The position numbers and the translations under genes were made by a program. Shown here one piece after another: positions 58,813 through 64,000 of a stretch of DNA of 64,000 bases. Below the pieces are notes generated by a model. That model was not told the origin of the DNA, searched no databases, and saw nothing but the letters and a program-made list of their open reading frames with translations. This DNA comes from Serinus canaria. Taxonomy: Eukaryota > Chordata > Aves > Passeriformes > Fringillidae. Every line of letters starts with the position of its first letter. The first letter of the stretch is position 1. The DNA is taken from positions 728,621 to 792,620 of the forward strand of contig NC_066328.1 of assembly GCF_022539315.1 (NCBI RefSeq). The letters are read 5' to 3'.

Positions 58813-59040
58813 ATGGCGAGCTCCAACTCAAAACAGAGAGCAGCGGGGCCGAATGCTAATCAGGCTCGCAAGAGCAATCCCAAAGCTTCCCCTTGCCAGC
58901 CAAAGCCAAAGAGAGCCCCCACCAAAGCCAGCAGGGAGAGGAGGACCCCGGCTTTTAAACAGATAGGGATCCACTGTCACCAAAACATAACCAAAAGGGA
59001 GCTCTGGCCACGCCAGCAGGATGGGGATGTGGTTCAGTGA
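58813..59040 (+). other. Weak candidate: 75-codon basic open frame
   Basis: ATG at 58813 has a strong vertebrate start context (G at -3, G at +4). It opens a 75-residue, Lys/Arg/Ser/Ala-rich frame beginning MASSNSKQRAAG and ending at TGA 59038-59040. It is the tail of a longer open frame starting at 58276. An RFX X-box-like GTTGCCAGGCAAT (58802-58814) overlaps the ATG. I recognise no family, and no clear splice donor follows. It could be a first exon, a micropeptide or chance; chance is most likely. Confidence 0.15.
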
Positions 59041-59240
59041 TGGGTGACCTTCTCCATGGCACGGAGACGTTGGTTAGTCACCGGTGCAGTGGGGAGGCTG
59101 CAGCCACCCCATGGCACAGGGTACGACAATCTGCGTGTGTGACATCCTGGTGCTCAGCCCAGGGCACACAGAGGCCTGCGGGTAGAGCTTGGAGCACACA
59201 AAGGAGCAGCTTCACTTTGGGGTGAGAAGCTCATTGGGAA

Positions 59241-59496
59241 GTGCTGCAGCTGTGTCAGGGGAGGTTTAGGTTGGATTTTAGGAAAAGGTTCTTCCCCCAG
59301 AGTGTGCTGGCACTGCCCAGGCTCCCCAGGGAATGGGCAGGGCCCCGAGGCTGCCAGAGCTCCAGGAGTGCTTGGACACCGTTCTCAGTCACAGGGTGGG
59401 ATTGTTGGGATGTCCTGGGCAGGGCCAGGGTTTGGACTGGATGATCCTTGTGGGTCCCTTCCAACTCAGAAGATTTTGTGCTTCTGTGGTTCTAAG
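59241..59496 (+). mobile_element. CR1 LINE 3' fragment, third subtype
   Basis: GGGAGGTTTAGGTTGGATTT, AGGAAAAGGTTCTTCCCCCA, GGGAATGGGCAGGGCCCCGA, GCTCCAGGAGTGCTTGGACA, ACTGGATGATCCTTGTGGGT and the tail CTTCTGTGGTTCTAAG. It is the forward counterpart of the minus-strand copy at 9852-10180. Confidence 0.92.
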
Positions 59497-59669
59497 ATGT
59501 CCCCTGCCCTGGTGCTGTCAGCATGCAAGAGGAGCCCTGAGCAGCCCCGCCGAGTGGAGATGGGGACAGCCCCTGGCTGTCCCTGCTGCTCCTCTGACCC
59601 CACAGCAGCAAGGAGCTGCAGCAAAGCCCCACGAATCAATGGCCAGACACCAAATTGGGCTGATCCAAC
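59497..59669. other. Short spacer between two CR1 copies
   Basis: About 170 bases of G+C-rich sequence with CCCTGCTGCTCCTCTGACCC. It may be host DNA between two independent insertions. No feature is seen. Confidence 0.5.
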
Positions 59670-59852
59670 ACTGGCACAACCTGCCCAGATAGGTGGTGGA
59701 TTCTCCATCCTTGGAGACATCCAAGATCCACTGGACATGGTCCTGGGTGTCCAGGATCATCCAGGGTAGGTGATCCTGCACTGAGCAGGGGGTTGGGCTG
59801 AGAGATCTCCAGGAGATCCCCATATCTCTCAAACCACTCTGTGCATTCCTGA
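59670..59852 (+). mobile_element. CR1 LINE 3' fragment
   Basis: CTGGCACAACCTGCCCAGAT, GGTGGTGGATTCTCCATCCT, TGGAGACATCCAAGATCCAC, GGTGATCCTGCACTGAGCAG, GGGGGTTGGGCTGAGAGATC and CTCAAACCACTCTGTGCATT. Same subtype as 33935-34106, with moderate decay. Confidence 0.9.
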
Positions 59853-62067
59853 GATAGCAGAAACTGCTCAGGGTGAGTGAGGGCAACTGAGTGATGGGAG
59901 CTGTCCTGCCGGCCCAGAGCACACCCAGGAACAGCTCCACCCCTTACAGCACAGCATTCCCATATGATATTTCCTTACTTCCTTAAACTTGCACCCAAAA
60001 CCCAAAGCGTCCGGGGAGGATGGATCAGTTTCAACAAAGTTCATGAGCCACAACAAATTCAGTTCCTTCTGCTCTCTGTGCTAGTAGGGATAATGGAGAA
60101 CTGCTGATACTTGAGGAGAAATCACCCACAAACAGTGTTCTCAATGCCACTGAAACAACATCTGGATAACCTGCACCTCACATAGCCAGACCCTCCACCC
60201 AGCCACAGTGGAGCCACGGAAAAAGCTCCCACCAATGCCACAGCCAGTGGAAAACTAAGATTTTAGATATCTGAGATAAAACAATGAGGAACGAACTTTG
60301 CAGAGAGACTAAAAAAAACCCCACCAATAAACTGGGCAGTGATTACATCAATGATCAGCCAAAATTACTAATTTTAATGCTCATGAAGATAATAGCAAAT
60401 AAGCAGGAAAAGCAGAATTTCAGCAACATGTCCAAGGAATTGGGCCTGGAGCAAGACCGGGAGCTTTGATCAGCTGGTGGCTGTACCACCACCCCAAAGT
60501 CTGCCCTTGAGACATTTCTTCCCACTTTGTGTCTCAGTTTCCCCATACTGCTCAGGCACAGCCCTTTGCCTCCTCACTCTCTTTCCAGAAGAGAACAGGA
60601 CCATGCCCAATAGGCAGATGGAGTTGCACAGGTCAATCCCACCCTGCTGCAATTTTCTCTCCTAAGCAAGCACAAAATCAAGGTGGCCATGGATCCAGAG
60701 GGCTCTGGGACAGTATCCAGGAAAGCATAATAACCACCAGTGAATGGAGCAGAGCTTGCTGGAGGCCTTTCCAAGGGCAGGGACATCACAACATCCTGGT
60801 AGGAACTGGAGCACTGAGAGAGCTCAGAGCCCTGCCTGGGAAGATCCTCCTCATCGGGGGATTAGTTAATGAAGACTCACGCAGGGAATGGGGCGGGCTG
60901 TGGGCAGGACTGGCCATGGGCACTGCCCGCTGTTCTGTCACACACAAAGGGACAGCAGCAGCAGCAGGACTGGGACAGTGCCACCAGTGCCACCTCAGTC
61001 CCACCAGGTATCACAGTCTCAGCCACATCCACCAGAGGGGAAGATACGGGAGAAGTGGCCAAGGGAAGGGTGGGATGTTAGGAAGCAGAGTCAGGCAAAG
61101 GGAACACACATCCTGGACCTTAGAAAAAAATATCCTGTCACTGGGCTTGAGCAGATTTGTCAGCACCTCCAAGTGGGAGGGACAGAGCAGGTTTTACAGC
61201 ACTCACTAAACAAACCAGTGTAGAGGGGACAGGTCCTGACCTTACTGGGAACTGGGACTGGCTTTTCTTTTCCTGACTGTTCCTGAAGCCTAGGAACTGA
61301 AAGAGGCAGAAGAGCAGAAGGTGGCCTGGTGTTTTCCTGTGCCTTCTGGGAGGAAAGATCAATTCCTCCAGGACTGAGAGGGGATCTGCAGGCTTGTATC
61401 AATGCAAATAAAGAATAAAAGCTTAAATGCCAGCCTCTGTGCATGCTCTGTTCCTGGATGGTCTGGAGGAGTCACTTCTGGAGGAGTGACTGGTTGTGGC
61501 TCCTGTGCATCAAGGCAGAGCTGGGGATGGCAGAGAGGTGCAACTACAGTGTGGCTCAGCTGCCAAAACAATCTGGGTGCCTCACAGACTCCCAGACACC
61601 TCCTGCTGCTGCTCAGGGTGCTGGGAGGCCCCAGCCATCCTGAGACAGAGGGAGAGGAGCATCACCCAGCTCCGAGTCCCTGTGAGCCCCACGCTGCAGC
61701 GTGAGTCACCCTCCGGGACCCACTGCTGCTCCTCACTTGCTCACTTCACTGATGACTCAGGCCTGAGAAAGCACAGTTTAAGTCCCTTAATGAAATAATT
61801 TTTATCAGCTTGTCTTTCTAAAGCAAACACCTCAAGCGAGGCTTGCACCCATCTCCACCCTTTCATCCTGAAACACCGAGGCGAGGCACTGTGGGCATGG
61901 GCAGAATAGAGGCGCCTGTGGGGGCAGGAGCAGCCCCTGCTGCCCTGGCACGTGGCACTGGGCAGGGCAGCACCAAAACTTCCCAGAACATGTGCTACAT
62001 CCCTCCAGTGCCCCAGCAGGGCCAGGAGAGAAAGGTGGGATACAAGGGTGCTGTCCCAGATGATGCA
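59853..62067. other. 2.2 kb non-coding sequence
   Basis: Contains A+T-rich patches at 60250-60430 and near 61400, where an ATGCAAAT octamer (61402-61409) is followed by AATAAA. The longest frame, 226 codons (60529-61209 plus), has shorter frames open on both strands and no recognised domain. Confidence 0.45.
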
Positions 62068-62210
62068 TGCCCCATCCCTGGAAGTCTTCAAGGCCAGGTT
62101 GGATGGGGCTTGGAGAAACCAGGGATAGGGGAAGGTGCCCATGGCAAGGGGTGGGACAGGATGAGCTTTAAACTCCTTTCTGCCCCAAACCATTCCTTGA
62201 TTCTATGAAT
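62068..62210 (+). mobile_element. Short CR1 3' fragment
   Basis: GATGCATGCCCCATCCCTGG, AAGTCTTCAAGGCCAGGTTG, GATGGGGCTTGGAGAAACCA, GGGGTGGGACAGGATGAGCT and CAAACCATTCCTTGATTCTA TGAATC. About 140 bases, fairly well preserved. Confidence 0.92.
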
Positions 62211-64000
62211 CTGGGCCAACAGGAATGCTTCAATTTTCTTGTTCAACTTCACTTTTCAGGCACTAACTAAATAATTTTGTGAGTTACACAATGTAGGTAA
62301 GGTAGCAGCACAGATTCCGTAGGCCAGCTCATCTCCAGAGCCAGCCCTGCTGGTCCCTAGTCAGACTTAGCACAACATGCTGCAGACAGAAATGATGAGT
62401 GATTTAAAGGAGTGTGCTGAATTTCAAAATTCAGCCATGCTAAGAAGATTACAGACCTGGGTTTGGAAACAAGGATGTTCACGGATGGGCTAAGACAGAG
62501 GTATTGTTTTATTTATTTCTTCCTGCCAGCAGACATAAATCCTGTTGTACTTTTTCCTCCTGTAAATGTTGCCAAGCATAATCTTGGCTCATCTTTTTTT
62601 CTAGGCAGTGTCCCTGGGAGAACAAAGCTATTAGCAAGGCTGAAGAAGCCTCATGCAATTATTTAGCAACTATACCAAAATAATCCCCAAAGACGGGTGG
62701 CTGCTCACAGGTGGCAGCTTTCTAAGTCACTCCAATGAAATCTGGCTCAGTAACTCCCAGCGTAATCAATGCCCACACAAACAAACCAGAGGAAAACTGA
62801 GGGATGACTGATTTTTCCATGCTGGAAGAGGATTCTGCAAAACAAGCTCACAAGCCATTGCTGGCTGCAGGCTGTGCTGCCACACTGCCACTGTCACCTA
62901 CTCACCTGCCAGGACCTCAGCATCCCTGAGCTGCACTTGGAGCTGGGCTGGACAGACTCCAGGGGGATTTGGGCACAGGCAGGAGGTACTTGGCCCTCCA
63001 GGGCAGGGCAGGGTTTGGGGACCATGACTGCACAGCCTGTCCCCCCCATCTCTCCCGGCTGTCACCCTGGATCCTGGTGGTTCTGCTCCCAGGTGCAGCC
63101 ATTCCCCAGGCTCTGTGTATCTGCAACATGCTGCAGTTATGAGTAATCAGGAGGTGATGCCTGACTGTCGGAAGGGGAATAAAATTCAGAGCCTGGGATG
63201 TGAGTGGTTGTTTGGGGGGAGGAGGAGGAGGAAGGAGATGGCAGCCCCCACCTCAGCTCACAGCATCCCCCCAAGCAAGGGCTGGAGCAGGGCCAGGCTG
63301 GGTACTCCACGCACCCCATCTCCCTCCAGCCCTCTGGCAAGGGCTGGCTGAGGAGCCAAAGGGCTCTGGGAATGCTGCCTCCCTTCTGTGGACTCCAGCA
63401 CCCATTCTACCTGCCACCTGCCCCTAACACTGCACTCCTCAAACAGCCCCAGCACTGCCAGGGCCCCCAGCTAATATAGGCCCAGGCAGCCCCAAAACAC
63501 CAGCTGAGGCCAGATGAACCCTCAAATCCTAAAACTTGAATTTCAGGCTGGATGAACCAGATTGCTGAGCTGAAAATAACAGAGGTAACTCCTGCGTCCA
63601 GTGTGGGTGGCAGCCTGGAAGGAGCTCCAGGCCACCAAGCTGGGGACAGTCCAGATTCCCAAAGGCCATCCTGGATGGAGAGCAGATCCTGCCTGTGTGC
63701 TGAAGTATGAAGCACAAGGAATGGAGAAGTGGGGTGTTTTAACGAAGTGTGGGTGACCCAGCAAAATTAATCTGGTGGCAGCAGAAGGGTCAGGTGGGGC
63801 AGGCAGTGCTGCCCAGATGAGAATGGCTGGCTCAAGGAAAGGACAGAAGAGGACACAACCCTCTGGCAATCAGAGAAGGATCTTTGTCAGAGGATGGTAT
63901 TTTGGCAAGGCCAAAGCACCCGTGGGACCATGGGGAGGGGTGTCAGCCCTCAGCCCCAGCCTCTCACCATTGTCACCCTGCCTATTCCTGCCTCAAATGC
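62211..64000. other. 1.8 kb non-coding sequence to window end
   Basis: A+T-rich at 62210-62700, with a TTTTTTTCTAG splice-acceptor-like string near 62604, then G+C-rich. A GGA microsatellite lies at 63216-63233. No frame exceeds 108 codons, and none is recognised. Confidence 0.45.
63216..63233. repeat. (GGA)n microsatellite
   Basis: A G run passes into GGAGGAGGAGGAGGAAGG. Purine-only on the plus strand. Confidence 0.85.

Larger units (their letters stand above)
53444..59240. other. 5.8 kb non-coding, no CR1 seen
   Basis: Long frames occur antiparallel at the end (242 codons, 58098-58826 minus; 251 and 254 codons, 58211-59040 plus), typical of G+C-rich chance. TTATTAAGCC and TTTGCTAGGG near 53659-53695 form a mildly A+T-rich patch. 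A T run lies at 56810-56818. A CTC microsatellite (58629-58649) and a small basic frame (58813-59040) are listed separately. Confidence 0.45.

Overview
This is vertebrate nuclear DNA, almost certainly from a bird and probably a songbird. The main evidence is about nineteen 5'-truncated copies of the avian CR1 LINE. Many keep the CR1 3' tail (AACCATTC followed by ATGATTCTATGA-like octamers). The base composition is rather G+C-rich, with many short G+C-rich tandem repeats and local CpG clusters, which fits a gene-dense microchromosome or subtelomeric macrochromosome segment. Species and chromosome cannot be read from the sequence. No bacterial, phage or organellar feature, CRISPR array, tRNA or rRNA gene was seen.

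No protein-coding exon could be recognised with confidence. Open stretches of 100-300 codons occur on both strands, but they overlap each other antiparallel, are rich in Pro/Ser/Gly/Ala, run through CR1 copies or simple repeats, and show no family motifs. They are what G+C-rich non-coding DNA gives by chance. The window reads as intergenic or intronic sequence.

Layout. 1-14313: non-coding DNA with seven CR1 pieces, a CpG-rich block near 4190-4700, a degenerate 17-bp repeat at 5473-5608 and a tandem pair of Maf/AP-1-like sites at 5738-5767. 14314-28915: a 14.6-kb stretch with no recognised CR1, holding a 35-bp G-rich minisatellite (16203-16376), a CpG-dense self-complementary block (21215-21620) and a CTCTCC microsatellite (23202-23270). 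28916-34106: four CR1 pieces, one carrying an internal 19-bp expansion, an octamer/SOX motif cluster near 31544-31613, and a GCCGT/GAGCC pentamer repeat inside a CpG-rich block (33285-33800). 34107-42897: 8.8 kb without recognised CR1. 42898-48052: four CR1 pieces and an AT-rich block with two hairpins at 45055-45100. 48201-51633: a 3.4-kb minisatellite of about 120 copies of a 27-29-bp unit, the dominant structure of the window. 51634-64000: non-coding sequence with a 10-bp-based repeat (53281-53443), three CR1 pieces and a weak 75-codon basic open frame at 58813.

The minisatellite is open in all six frames for hundreds to over a thousand codons. This is a consequence of a stop-free unit, not evidence of a gene: units of 27, 28 and 29 bp are intermixed, so no frame is held constant. 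I found no convincing new gene system. The most interesting signals are the architecture of this array, the self-complementary CpG block, and several AT-rich islands with clustered homeodomain, POU, SOX or forkhead-like sites that could be conserved regulatory elements.
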